A DNA stretch of 64,000 bases from NCBI GenBank assembly GCA_973895155.1, contig OZ316892.1, positions 28,706,001 through 28,770,000 on the forward strand, written 5' to 3'. This document shows, piece by piece, positions 22,139 to 34,316 of the stretch. How positions within the stretch are numbered: position 1 is the first letter of the stretch; each line of letters opens with the position of its first letter. The stretch comes from Marsupella aquatica. Lineage: Eukaryota; Marchantiophyta. A program made the translations under genes and the position numbers. The notes beneath the pieces were generated by a model that was given only the letters and a program-made list of their open reading frames with translations, was not told where the DNA came from and did not search any database.

Positions 22139-22338
22139 TACACGGATGGATAAGACACTAATTATGTACCGTCATTTTGTATGTTTGGAGTTCCTTTCTT
22201 GTTGATTCTTAGAGTTGCATCCGAAATGGGATACACGTTACACGGATGGATAAGACACTAATTATGTACCGTCATTTTGTATGTTTGGAGTTCCTTTCTT
22301 GTTGATTCTTAGAGTTGCATCCGAAATGGGATACACGT
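22139..22338. repeat. perfect 100-bp tandem duplication
   Basis: Positions 22139-22238 and 22239-22338 are identical base for base, in direct succession. It is the only long duplication in the window with no divergence, so it is either very recent or an assembly artefact. Confidence 0.97.
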
Positions 22339-24581
22339 TATCCCAGTTGGGATTCAACTCAGAGTTTTAGACGTTTGGAGTTTAGGCTCTAGGGTGCGAT
22401 CGATTTGAAGCTACATACTAACGATCGTTACCTAGAACAATCGTCGTCTACACACTACTCTCACAAATCGTTTGCTCCAGTAGTCAAATTGAATAGAAGG
22501 AGCTGAATCAACTGCTTATGTAAATAGAGGGGGTTTGAGTTATTAAACTCGATCGATTGAAGTAAATCCCCACAGATTTCAATTGGAGCTCCAATCAGTA
22601 CAAAATGGCAACAATGGAATTGAACAAAATATACCGTGCTAAGGAGAATTCCTTACTGATGCACAAGTATAATTCGAAAATTCTACCAAGGCAGTTTCTG
22701 ATCTCTATGTCTACATTCGCTCCGCTGGCCTCACACTAGAACTCTACAACTCTCGTAAAGAGCGATACGGCCATTGAAAAGAGTTTCGAATTGTGTAAAA
22801 CTTTCATCTACAGTACTGAAAGAATAACTACTCACCACCGAAGCCTCCACGCTTCCCACTTAGAACTCCAGAAGCGCCTATCCATATCTTAACGGGGCAA
22901 CCTTCTATGGTTCTCTCGCAAATATGGTACAATCATCACATTTTTACTACTAGTAGCTGGATTCCAACGTACTCCAAATTCCCATATTTTGTTTCGAAAG
23001 ACATTCTGGCAGCTGCCACAGCACTTGAATTCTCTAAGATTTTATGCCATTCGTACTAAAAAAATTGAGAGGCATCTAGCCAGTTAAATTTTACCTTGTA
23101 GAGACATTCAGATCGTCTTCCGTAACGAAATGTATATTATTCACATGCAGTCTATGTACACCCCTGAGTCACGAAGGCCTTCTTTCATGCGTCTCACTCG
23201 AAAATGTAAAACTCGGATCCTCTAAAATTATTGCAAGCTGTCAAAATTTAGGGTTAAACCCTATGGGCCAAGAGAGTACAACCATGGAATCAAATTCCAG
23301 GGCACCCACCAGGTGTACAATACAAGGTTCAGCTTTTGGCCATGTGCCATGCAATTCTCGTCTTCAAGCTAAAGTTAGCTAGAAGCTGTTGAAAATCAAA
23401 GCAAATTTCATGCAAATAGAGAAGAGCTTCCGCCAACGCAAATCAATAGGTTTAGCGAAGCTCCTGCAGGCTGTTGTCTATGAGATGCTCCTTCTTGTCC
23501 CGTTAATCTCTGCAATGTGTGTAGAGCTGCTGATCATCCGGTCCAATTTTTTGAACCAAACGACCTGGAGCAGTATTCACTCATTGTAACACGTGCATAC
23601 TCTGCTGTTGAAGAGCTTTCATTGTATGCTCTGAGTGGACGTCAATCTCATCAAATCCAGCTTTTCTAAGCTCAGCGCAAAATTGTGTCAGTAGTAATAA
23701 AGCATATCCTTCCCATAGCTTCATAGGAAAGCGTAAATCAGGAAAAAGGTAGGGTTTGACATGAGCTCTTCTATCCCAGCGAAGAGAAATCTTCTAGATA
23801 GGTACTACACCCTCCGTAGAAAGCCGATGCTGCCATTAGTTTTGGACCCTGATGCGGTGAAGCTCATGTCAACATAAATGTAGGAGTTCAGCAGGAGCTT
23901 GGATGCTTGAGAGGTGCTTTCTGAATTTGAGACCTCCATGAACTGTTTTGAACGCTTGGATGCCACACTACACCCAACAAATTCTTCCTCGAAAGCTGAG
24001 CACTTGCTGGACGAATGCTCATTGAAGCTGTGAGACCATCTGCACCTGAGAAGTCTGCAGAGGTCGTCATCCTAACCGCCGATAGGAACAACGGCTGTCT
24101 GTATTTCTCACACTTCTCACTCTTCCAGCGACCATAACATGTCCCAGCAAACATATGGAAAGCCACCCAGCCCACGCGTTCTTCCAGGATTCCTTGTGCG
24201 AAGCTGTGACCAGCACAGGATACCAAAATTTTTGAACCTACACGACAGGAGCAGGAAATTCTCTAGTGAGTCAGTCATCATTGAAAGATGGTAAAGGTTC
24301 AAACGTACGTTCACAAACGACGAGTCCAAAATTCCTATGAATACCACACAACATTGGATTGTAAAATAGTACATCTCATATAGGAGTTGTAACGTATGGC
24401 AGTGAGTGATAGAGTCCATCCTGTTTCTATAATGCAAAACACTCCAAAAGATACTGCAAAGCTTTGCATTCAAACTGCGTATGTCTGATGCCGGGTTACC
24501 TGCTTCAATGATAGAAACAACGAGCTCTCTGCTTCCTTTGAAAACTCCAGGAGAAGCTACACAAGGCTGAATTGATTTCAA
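22339..24581. other. intergenic, no gene seen
   Basis: About 2.2 kb without a supported gene. The right end is the 3' flank of the ADP-ribosylglycohydrolase gene and should hold its polyadenylation site. Confidence 0.55.
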
Positions 24582-26331
24582 TTATACGGGCTTCCAAAAC
24601 GGCAGAACTTTCTTCTGCTTGTTGGCGCAATCAACAAACCGAGAACCAGCCAGCATTTTAAAAGGAGGAACAAGGAGGTTATCCTTGTTTTTGTAATACT
24701 CTTCACCATTGACCGCAGTGACTGGAGCTGGATACTTGAGAGAAAGTTGCTGTTTATTGTTCAAAATGGTCACGTACAGAAAGTCCCGGCACACCTCTTT
24801 AATGAGGTCCCTCATTTCTATGTTGTCTGTCCATTTCCTTGGAATTGCAGCTTCTCCATATAATGCCCCTACCAGATTTCCTGTGATGGCACCTGTGCTA
24901 TCTGAATCTCCACCGTGATTCACTGAGTAGCGGAGTGCCTGCTCCACATCTTTATCCTTTTGGGTAATAAGAGCACAGTAAAGGGAAAATCCCAAAGCTT
25001 CTTCAGCGACAACACCTCGTCCCAAGCTTTCTAAGTGTCTCAAAACAACCTTTTGCTTGAGGAGTTCTGCTTCGGTTGTAGGCTCTGTCTCCTCAAACTC
25101 TTGCAAGAACTCCAAGGCCAGCTTCTTGGCTTCAACCATCTTGTAAAGAGTCTCTTCATGATTCGGCTCGTTCTCCAGAAGTTCTATCGTTTGGTTTATG
25201 GCGTGGACGAGCATATCACCTGTAAATTACACTTCATACGCTTTAACTTGAGCGTTTTTGGTTCACCGAAAAGACAATTGACTACCTAGAAAATGATTAG
25301 AAAAGTTAAAAGGTCTGGACGTACCTGACAGAATTCTTGAGATTATAGCTGCTAGACAACCAGAAGCGAGCCATCCCGAAGGATGAGTATGGGTAATGGC
25401 GGCAGCCAAGCAACCCAATTTGAAGGCGAGCTCTGCCCTTTCATTATGTGAAAAGAAGGAAAATGCACTATGCACAAATAGCCCGCATGGGGCAACTCGC
25501 TTTATCCCACCGCAACCTGAAACTCAATGATGTCTGTTGTGAGTTGAAGCAGAAAATTGCGGGACGGTGAGTGACCAATTGACGTTTTGATTTCCTATTT
25601 AATGAGTAGGCAGGCTAAGCAATAACGATGATACCTTTGCTCTGGTTAATCTCATTGTAGGTGGTGCCAATAGCTCCACTCTTTAAACTCTTTCTGCACG
25701 TCTGTCCTGGACCTCTTCTGTGCTGTAATCCTTCTTCATTCACTAGCATTCCCTTGTCCTTCACCTCATGGAACAGAGGGCTTTGGGACTCTTCGCTCTG
25801 TGTGGCCAACCACCTCAAGTATGATTGATGAAGGCCAGGGAGAGCATCTTCCGCTTGAAATGTACTCAGATCTGTGTTCCATGAGAGAAGTGACAGGATG
25901 GTTGACAGCAATCCTTCCGCAGTGAACAATGTCATCTGAGTGTCGTCTGTGAATGTGGCCTTCCCGTCCACTGTGATGATAAGCTCTCTTGTTCCTGCAT
26001 GGAGACCAATATTTGGAACTTTGTGAGCACAGGACAGGCCGGACGCTGAGCTTGCTTGCAATACCCTTGAAGCACGGAGAAGGAAAGAAATGTGGTTGAT
26101 GAGCAAGTGGTTAATCTGTTACATCCATTCACGGAGAGAAATGTGAAAACCGGTGAGAAACATGCACTTGCAAAAGAGGAAGCCAGAAAGAGCTGTCCCA
26201 CCTAACGGACCATACTCTTGAAAAATCTGGTCCAAGTCTAGAAGCTCGACCGGCTCTCCCAAAGCATCTCCACAAGCTCCGGCTAGCAAGCACCCCGCAA
26301 ATCGGTCCTCTAAAGTAAATTCGTTAGCCAT
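24582..26331 (-). CDS. ADP-ribosylglycohydrolase family protein (four exons)
   Basis: Four exons on the minus strand join in frame: 26331-26202, 25994-25635, 25516-25325 and 25219-24582 (439 aa; all introns phase 1, GT..AG). The family hydrolyses ADP-ribose-protein or related bonds using a di-Mg centre. The visible metal-site motifs are [20 protein letters not shown] near residue 10, TFTDDTQM at 58-64 and [18 protein letters not shown] from 329. The motif [14 protein letters not shown] across exon 3 matches the conserved 'GCGxxMRxxPxG' of the family. Two long charged helices (about 235-295) enlarge it over the usual 300-350 aa. No targeting signal is obvious. The start (cc[14 protein letters not shown]) puts the first motif at the usual distance. 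The architecture is closer to the bacterial-type enzymes than to animal ARH1. Confidence 0.9.
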
Positions 26332-27565
26332 GGTAACTGCAACAACAACAAAATAGCTCTTATCGTCATCTACGTGGATACTAGCAGAAGGGTGCACCTG
26401 TTATGAAGTATACCCTGTCATTGCATCAAACACATTAATTGAGTAAAGCCTTCCACTGTTACGAAGGTGACGAAGAAAACACTTAGAAATGCCCCTTTGA
26501 TGTGACCAGCGTAAAGTTTACTTTGGAGCCATTCAGTGAACCGGAAAAGTTCGTACCCTCATCGTCCCTATCGTCACATTTCACACGAGCTCTCTTAAGA
26601 GAGTCAGAGCGGAAGAACTATACCTGCTTCACACGCCCGCCCGTCCACAGGAACTCTTCCACCGCAATTCGCTGACAATTAATTGATTGCGAGAACACTT
26701 GAATTTCAAGCCGATTGTGGAAAATCAACCCGCTATGCAGCCAGCCAACGAGCCAAAATATCCGAACGAGGGATGAAACGGTCTCGCGAGACAAGACAGA
26801 ACGATTGCCGGCAGCAACAACACCGAATCGAGCAGTCTATCAATCAATCACTGGTTACACCGTTGAACAGAGCGCGAATAGGCGAGAAGCTGTGAAGACC
26901 AGAGAAAGGATCGTAATGGAGCGGACAAATGAGCCGGGCGGGGCATCGAAGACCAAAAAAAACAAGAGAAGAAACGGAAAGAGCGGCGAAGCACAGGAAG
27001 AAACAGGAGCGGAGCAAAGAAGAAGAGAACCAGAGCTCACTCCGCCGAACAAATCGGCAGGAGGCGAGAAGCTGAGATCACTCGCGAAACTTTGATCGTC
27101 GACCTGCCGCAATTCATCTGAGCCCCAACAGGAGCGCAAATTCAACGGCGAGGTATCGAAGAACCAAACAAAAAAAAAAACCACACGAGAAGAGCAGAGC
27201 TCACTCCGCCGAGCACAGCGCCAAGATGCGACAAGCTCAGAAGCCGAGAAAAGGGGTCCTCATGAAACCAGACCGGCCGCGATTCATCTTCTCGACATTA
27301 ACGGAGCAGAAACTCTACTCGAGGCGCGTAACAGACAATTGAAAGCGAAGGACGGAGCGAAGAGCACTAGAAACAGGAGAGCAGAGGAGGAGATGAGAGG
27401 ACGACACGGATTCCTTTTAAACACTTGTGACAGTCATCGACGCACAAGAAGAAGACGGCACTAGAGTCTTCGTCACCTTAATCTTAATTTTTAAAGGTTT
27501 TTTTTTCTTTTCCTCAGGGTGGCGAATGTTACCGTGTATGAAGATGCTAGGAATATTCATTAAGA
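26332..27565. other. purine-rich upstream region of the ADP-ribosylglycohydrolase gene
   Basis: Positions 26650-27420 are rich in A and G, with diverged repeats of 'gcgagaagctg', 'gagctcactccgccga' and 'caaaaaaaa'. No gene is supported on either strand. The region starts just upstream of the divergent start at 26331 and may include promoter sequence. Confidence 0.5.
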
Positions 27566-27571
27566 CCCTTA

Positions 27572-28366
27572 CATCTCCCTGGATTTAAGAGTCACCGTCA
27601 GATTCTGGGTAGGGCCAATGTCACCTAGTGAACAAGAGAAATGCTAATAATAACATTACTTATCTAATTTTCCTAGATTAATTTCTAACCCTTTGATCTC
27701 CCCAGATTAAAGATCACCCTCCGATGCTGAATAAGGGGTCTGTGGGTGGGTGGGTGGGAAACTAGCTAATGACAACAGTTAGATCTCCCTTGATTTAAGA
27801 GTCACAGTCAGATTTTGGGTAGGGCCAATGTCACCTAGTGAAAAAGAGAAATGCTAATAATAACATTACTTATCTAATTTTCCTAGATTAATTTCTGACC
27901 CCTTGATCTCCCCAGATTAAAGATCACCCTCTGATGCTGAATAAGGGGTCTGTGGGTGGGTGGGTGGGTGGGAAACTAGCTAATGACAACAGTTAGATCT
28001 CCCTGGATTTAAGAGTCACAGTAGGATTTTGGGTAGGGCCAATGTCACCTAGTGAAAAAGAGAAATGCTAATAACATTTCTTATCTAATTTTCCTAGATT
28101 AATTTCTGACCCTTTGATCTCCCCAGATTAAAGATTGCCCTCCAATGCTGAATAAGGGGTCTGTGGGTGGATGGGAAACTGGCTAATGACAACAGTTAGA
28201 TCTCCCTGGATTTAAGTATCACCGTCAGATTTTGGGTAGGGCCAATGTCACCTAGTGAAAAAGAGAAATGCTAATAACATTACTTAGCAAATTTTCCTAG
28301 ATTAATTTCTCACCCTTTGATCTCCCCAGATTAAAGATCACCCTCCGATGCTGAATAAGGACTCTA
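27572..28366. repeat. tandem array, four units of about 210 bp
   Basis: Units start at about 27572, 27783, 27997 and 28200 with 'atctccc(t)tggatttaag'. Each carries 'tgggtagggccaatgtcacc', 'gatctccccagattaaagat' and a (tggg)n tract of variable length. The divergence is low. A solitary relative occurs at 53085-53145 ('gatctcccttgatttag', 'cagattctgggtaa'), so this sequence is dispersed in the genome. Confidence 0.92.
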
Positions 28367-28681
28367 GATCAAAAACGTGCTATTGGTGCCGACAGCAATG
28401 CTCACAAAAGAAAGCTTTGTTACACATTTTGGACCAGCACATGAATCCACTCTCAGATATCATTGTTTGAACAGCGTGTGTCTTCCGTGGCATCACAATA
28501 CTAAACTCACCTGCAGGGAGAACATGCTCTCAAGGGCAAAGAAATGTATTATCAATTGCTTTTGGCCACACAATGTGTTTTGCTCACCAATTACATTCAT
28601 AAATAGCACAATTCTAGCAACTTATTTGTAGCAAGATCACTAATTGTTGTAGATATCAACTGAAATAGAAGCTCCTGGACA

Positions 28682-29882
28682 TTATGTTGGTGTACCAAAC
28701 CAAAATTGGTGAATCTGTTTAAAGCTCAGTACCACACAAAACAAATTGTTCACATAGGTCAGAGCAAGTTGTTTCCTCCCAAATATCTCAAGGTTCTGAC
28801 TGCATAACCCTTTGCTTTGAAAAAAACCAATCTCAGCACCATTTTTGCACCAAGTGGCTCCCACTAAAATCTCATCATATAAAGCCACTACAGCATATGG
28901 TTGAAATTCACCAGAGTCACTAACAAGAAACTAATTTGAGTGCAGATATGTCCATGAGTCGTTATGAGAGTTATGGACATAAATCTCATGGTGCGTAGTC
29001 ATATAGAATTTCCCATCCAACATAAATATTGTTCCCAAATTCTGCTTCCCAAAAGGATATACCATTCTCCTTCGCCCCTGATTGGATGACAACACTCATG
29101 AAACAAAGCTTAGTCTGGATCCTTTGGTGTTCCAATGACACTTTCATAATTCGGATCAACCCCACTATACAAAAGAATCTCCTCTCCTAACACACCAACT
29201 TCAAAAAATCCCCAAAAGTCCTGGCGCTTTGTCCTGGGCATTACTGGAGACCAAGAATTCTCTTTGGGATCATACACCTCAGATTGAGAGATTGTACGAG
29301 ACAACCCAAAACCCTCAAATGCATAAATTTTCCCTCCATGACACCGCACGTGCGCTAAATCTAACCTGGCTTGTAGCATACTAGCACATTTTTTCCATTT
29401 CCTCTTCCCCACAAGATCAATTGCATATACTTCCTTCTGGTAAGTCCCTCCCAAGACACAGATTTTACCCTCCAATGAAACGAATTGGCCGTGCAAAGGG
29501 ACTCCTCTCTCAAGTTGTGGGATGGGAGGAAGTTCATAACAATGATCATTGCACGTGGAATAGAGAGCCATTCTCAATTTTTCAGCAAAAAAAACCTAAA
29601 GCCACATTTTTCAGCAAAGTAGTCATGGGTGTGACTATGAGGCCCGCTATGAGCAACAAGGGTCTCTGTTGTCTTGAAGCAAATTCTCGCATTAAAGACA
29701 CGACGACTCTGAATTGCATGTCTCCAAGCACGACTGAATGTTGACAGGATGCATAGGGCGCTCCATCGCAACTTTTTACTGATGTGGTCCGCAGTAATCT
29801 TGTTAGGGATGTCGGGGAGAAGCTGGTCATCCTGTTCTTCTGATGTTGGAAGTCTCTCACTGCTCTCTCAACCTTCAGCCAT
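28682..29882 (-). pseudogene. F-box/Kelch-repeat protein, degraded
   Basis: An F-box/Kelch gene can be traced on the minus strand from an ATG at 29882. The fifth codon is TGA (29868-29870). The same frame continues into an F-box (LLPDIPNKITADHI..LRWSALCIL) to about 29595. At an 8-base A run on the plus strand (29587-29594) the frame shifts, and the Kelch part reads in the frame 29577-29110. It shows LPPIPQLERG, GGTYQKEVYAIDL, WKKCASM, KIYAFEGFG and VYDPKENSW. A further shift follows, and the C-terminal part (GTIFMLDGKFYMTTHHEIYV) is stopped by TAG at 28931-28933 before VALYDEILVGATW, ending at 28682. At least four lesions make this a pseudogene. The intact protein would have been an SCF substrate adaptor. 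Confidence 0.85.
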
Positions 29883-29959
29883 TACATTTGGTCCTCCGAA
29901 GGATTCCACCTTGTTGTTGCTCATTTCACTGTATGCCAATGATAAAGGATGGTAGAGAT

Positions 29960-30445
29960 TCGGAATATCTGTGTTAGAAAATCACCTAAATTTGAAAGTA
30001 AATTGCTTTAATTGTTACAAGCAGTGAACCCCATTCACAATAGGGTACTGCATTAAACTGAGGACACATGCAATAGGGAAACCGAAACCCTTTCGTGATT
30101 TTCCAACGAACTGCTGTCTCTCTTCCACTCAGATGCTATTGATGTTGCCGCTCTGACTGCCCTCTCAACCCACTTGATGAGATTGTCCGGTTGTTCTCTC
30201 CCATTCGCCAACAGTTCCTTTGAGGTCCGGATGTACAGTGAGAACTACTCCATATCCAGATTCAATCAGCTCAAGCTGAGGAAATACTCTAAATGGGAAA
30301 TCTGTGAAGTTCCTACTACACATTTTCCATAGATTGCCTCTCTCAAACTTGTCAAACGCAGGCGGCAAACGAAGAGATGGGAAAAGAAGAAGAAAAAAGC
30401 AGTCGAAGCGAAACTCAATTGACACTACAATTGACTCATCCCAAC
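29960..30445. other. intergenic, no gene seen
   Basis: No supported gene; sequence upstream of the F-box pseudogene. Confidence 0.5.
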
Positions 30446-30745
30446 AAGAATCAAACTGGGCTTCTAGGGATCTATCCACTTCCTGTACTCATAAGGAGAG
30501 TATTGTAACAAGAATCAAACAGGGCTTCTAAGAATCTATCCACTTCCTATTCTCATAAGAAGAGTAATGTAACAAGAATCAAACTGGGGTTGTAAGAATC
30601 TATCCACTTGCTGTACTCATAAGAAGAGTAGGGCTTCTAAGAATCTATCCACTTCCTTTATTCATAAGAAAAGTACTGTAACGAGAAGCAAACAGGGCTT
30701 CGAAGAATCTATCCATTTCCTGTACTCATAAGAAGAGTACTGTGA
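30446..30745. repeat. tandem array, five units of about 60 bp
   Basis: The unit is 'aagaatc(a/t)atccacttcctg', 'tactcataagaagagta', 'tgtaacaagaatcaaac', 'agggcttct'. One unit lacks the 'tgtaacaagaatcaaac' part. Confidence 0.9.
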
Positions 30746-30870
30746 CAGACAAGACCCCGCTTTAAATCTCCCAAGTTAATGCTCCCCAATGCTGTTGCCG
30801 GGTCTGGCCTGATAGACTTTTTGCCATGGCATTGGGTTTATGTTGTGGCACACTTCACTTTTTGTTGCTT

Positions 30871-31293
30871 GCCCATGAAGTAATGGAAGCTGAAGAAATT
30901 GTACCACTGTCTTGCAATGTGAAGGGTGAACTTAAGAGTGTTTACAAACCTATAAACAAATTTGAACCTAAAAGTTTCATTGTTGGATGAGACTTAAATT
31001 ATTTTGTGAAAGAAGGCTGGGGTTTTAAGACAAGTTGTTTTTACCAAGTTTTCTAACATTCTAAAAATATTCCATTTTTTCTTAATTCTGATGTGTTGAC
31101 TTCGAGCCTTCAAAACGTTTGCACATGATAGAAGCCCCCATATAGTGAGACACTGTCCCAACAAGGATGGCAATTATTTCTCCTGCAATGAAATTTTGAA
31201 GTTCAAATTTGTTTATCAGTTTGTAAACACTCTTAAGTTCACCCTTCACATTGCAAGTGGTACAATTTCTTAATCTTCCATTAATGCATGGGC
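30871..31293. repeat. long imperfect inverted repeat (arms about 115 bp)
   Basis: The left arm 30871-30988 pairs with the right arm 31181-31293. Long matched blocks include 'gtgaagggtgaacttaagag' plus 'tgtttacaaac' (left) against their reverse complement at 31217-31250. The spacer is about 190 bp. No target duplication or terminal motif is clear. It could be a foldback or MITE-type element or a hairpin-RNA locus. Confidence 0.85.
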
Positions 31294-32458
31294 ATACATT
31301 CGCAAAGGTCTATTGCCACCCATCATTTCTTTAGTTTGGAGTTTTGCATTTGCCCTATTCTTTTCAGTCTTGTGGATGTACTCTCTCAAAGGAATTTTCT
31401 GGTAGCCCAAGTGGCAACAGCTCATTCTTGTCAGTAAGGACTAGGACATTATGGAACCACCTTTCAGGAACCCCCACCCAAGCTCCACTTTTTGGTGAGC
31501 AGAAGTTCTGTTTTTTGGTGAGCAGAAGTTCTAGTTGATTAAAAACTGTGATGCTCCCATGGACCCAGCCTCTGAACTATGCAATCCCAGTGGACCATGA
31601 CACCTTTGCCCTTGCTCTCCAAGTTACACTACAGAAGGCCATCTAAAAGCGCCATGGGTTAGGATGGTACTCCCAGCTGACTCCCACTTAAGGGTTGCCA
31701 GGTCTTTATGCTCAAAGTTTGCATTTTCATGGACAAAGAAAAATTGCTTTAGAGTAAAATATTTGTTATACAGTTCAGACTAAGTAGAGGTTATGTATAT
31801 AGCATCTCTTAATGCACATGGCCCAATCCATGTCTAGCCAGGGCAAGGCCCACTGGTTGAATCGTTTCCATCTTGAATGGGTATAAGGTTAAATAACTCG
31901 TAACTACTTTCACAATAAAGATATTTCAATTAACAATACTGCCATTACTTTTAGTGTATTTTCAAACCTGCCATGGTTTTAATTGCATATGGACAACATG
32001 TTCACTAAGGTAACCATATACAAAAAACGCTCACAAATTTGTACATACCAAAAAAATGACATTATTGTCAATTGGAATATCTTTAATGGCAATGTAGTCA
32101 AAAGCTGTAAAGTTAAATATAATAGGTGAAAGTGGTTTTATTTTTTTGGTCTTGAACAGAAATGGGGAGGAAATACAATTAGACGCCCCCCATCCCAATG
32201 TGACAGTTTTTTTGTAGGGAACCCAGACCAGGGTGAGCCCCAACGGATCCAACAGGGACCCGCACCAGGAAGGATGAGTGTGTTTCTCATGGCCACATGT
32301 GTCTAGTAAAGTACCAAATTAAGCCTGAGGGCAGGCTCTTGGGCGAGGGGAGGCTTTTGAGTGCTTGGAGCCCAGCCCAGATATTTCTTATTTAAAATAT
32401 GTTGGTAGCTGAGATCAAGTGGAAGGGCATTCACAGATCTCTCTAGGGTTTTCAGACA
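31294..32458. other. intergenic, no gene seen
   Basis: A short direct repeat 'ggtgagcagaagttct' occurs twice at 31493-31533. No gene is supported. Confidence 0.55.
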
Positions 32459-34316
32459 TCCTAAACTATAATACACAGTTGCGCCACTTTTTAGAGTGGT
32501 CGTCCTTCAAATTTGCAGGGCACAAAAATAAAAAAATGTGGTCCAAAGGTAAATAATAAAGCCAAAGTGTGAATTGAGTTTAGTGTGACACAAAAAGTTG
32601 CAAAATTGTCCACGACAAGCCAAATAATCATAGGAGACACCCCCAAAAAAGTGAAAAACTTTAATTAACACAATGCATGAGAATCAATGCACAAGGATTA
32701 AGGAGGATACTCCCTCCATGATCCATAAGTATTGTACATACTCACATCCAAGTAAGTATTCTACATATTCAATATTGTGCGCAAGATAGTTTTGTATAAT
32801 AGTGATAAGAGGAGTTTAATTGTTAATAATATTTTAGTCACTTGATCAATAAAAAATTGTTCTCCAATATTTGTGGTGATTTTTAGAGCCATTTGCAATG
32901 TCATTTTCAATGCCAAAAAACAAAAGTAATAAGGCCCAAAGACATAGTGAAAAGCATGGCATGGGCGTTGATGGCAAGGTGTCGGGCGAGGGCACACTGG
33001 CAATGTAAGGCAGCCCCTCGAAGGGCTCCAGTTGCGCATGGGTGGGGAGGGGGGGGGGGCGAGTGGAGTGATGATGAAATGGGGAAAAGGGGAAGGTTAA
33101 GGTTTAAAAGGAACATAAGAGAAAAAAGGTTAAAAGGGGGGGGACACCTCTCATTTTGTTATACTTTGTGGTTGTCATAGCCAATGTTTTGTGCAATGAC
33201 GTCGTTTATTCAAAGAATTTTTTTGTGCAAGGAGAAAAAAGAAAAAAGAAAAATGGAACTTTTGTGGCTGCCATAGCCAATATTTTGCACAATGATATCT
33301 TTCACTCAACAAAAGATTTTGTGCACTAATACATTTTAACAATTTTTTTTTAACGATATCTTTTCCACGACCTATTTCTCAACAACATCTTTTATGCAAC
33401 GCACAAGGATTGAAAGGATAGCAATAGAATGGTCATCTTTGTTAAACCCTAAAACCCTAAACCTGAAACCGATAATACAATGGTGCGCCAATGTATAGAG
33501 TGGTCGCCATTCAAATGCAAGGGCATTTTGGATAAAAAAACAAAACAAAGAAAAAGACTAGCTCCTTCTCTCCTTGACTTTTTATTTCATAATATCTTTC
33601 ACATAATGACAACTTGGGTGAAAAGACACATTTTTTCTTATAACATCGTTTACTTCACAATATCTTTGGCAAAACGACATTGACACATCTTTCACATAAT
33701 GGTATCTTTGGCAAAATGATTTTTTTTCTTAACGCCATCTTTTAACTTCATGACATCTTTCACATAACAACATCTTGGGCGACACGACATCTTTTTTCTT
33801 AACGACATCTTTTGTGCAACACACGGGTATTTTCCCTCAACAATGTCTTGGCCGACACGACATCTTTTCCCTCAATGACGTCTTTGCCAACATGACATAT
33901 TTACCCTCAATGACGTCTTTGCTGACACAACATCTTTTTTCTCAACAACATATTTTTTCTCAATGACATCTTGGCTAACATGACAGCTTTTTTCTCAACG
34001 ACTTCTTGGCCAAGATGACATATTGTTTTTCAACGACCTCTTGGCCGACACGACATCTTTTTTCTCAACGACTTCTTTTCTCTCAACGACCTCTTGATGA
34101 CATCTTGGCCGACGTGATATTGTGTTTCTCAACGACTTCTTGGCCGAGATGACATGTTTTTTTTTCAACGACCTCTTGGCCGACACAACATCTTTTCTCT
34201 CAATGACCTCTTGGCCGACACGACATCTTTTCTCTCAATGACCTCTTGGCCAATACGACATCTTTTTTTCTCAAACGACATGACTTCTTTTGTGCAACGC
34301 ACGGGTATTGAGCTAG
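32459..34316 (+). mobile_element. two adjacent Helitron-like elements, decayed
   Basis: Two similar 5' starts are seen: 'actataatacacagttgcgcc' parts near 32463-32484 and 'gataatacaatggtgcgcc' near 33469-33487. Each is followed by 'agagtggtcg' and a 'ttcaaat..gcaggg/aaggg' block. Two 3'-type ends are seen: 'cttttatgcaacgcac' near 33381-33396, and a complete one at 34287-34316. The latter has a hairpin (GTGC-AAC-GCAC) followed 9 bases later by CTAG and then T. Interior features, such as the G-rich block at 33040-33150, resemble the element at 19878-21058. The 5' limits are approximate and no coding gene is present. Confidence 0.5.
33660..34300 (+). repeat. minisatellite (aacgacatcttttttctc / cttggccga)n
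   Basis: About 20 imperfect units of 25-35 bp combine 'cgacatctttt(t)tctcaa' with 'cgac(c/t)tcttggccgacac'. It is the counterpart of the array at 20520-21035 in the related element. Long frames here on both strands are artefacts. Confidence 0.88.

Noticed and set aside
26683-27095. Overlapping frames of 70-126 codons rich in Arg/Lys/Glu
   Set aside because: They follow purine-rich repeats with frames open on both strands; no family motif or splice structure.
33441-33470. Interstitial telomere-like repeats (aaaccctaaaaccctaaacc)
   Set aside because: Only about two and a half irregular units; too short to call a telomeric site and common by chance in AT-rich DNA.
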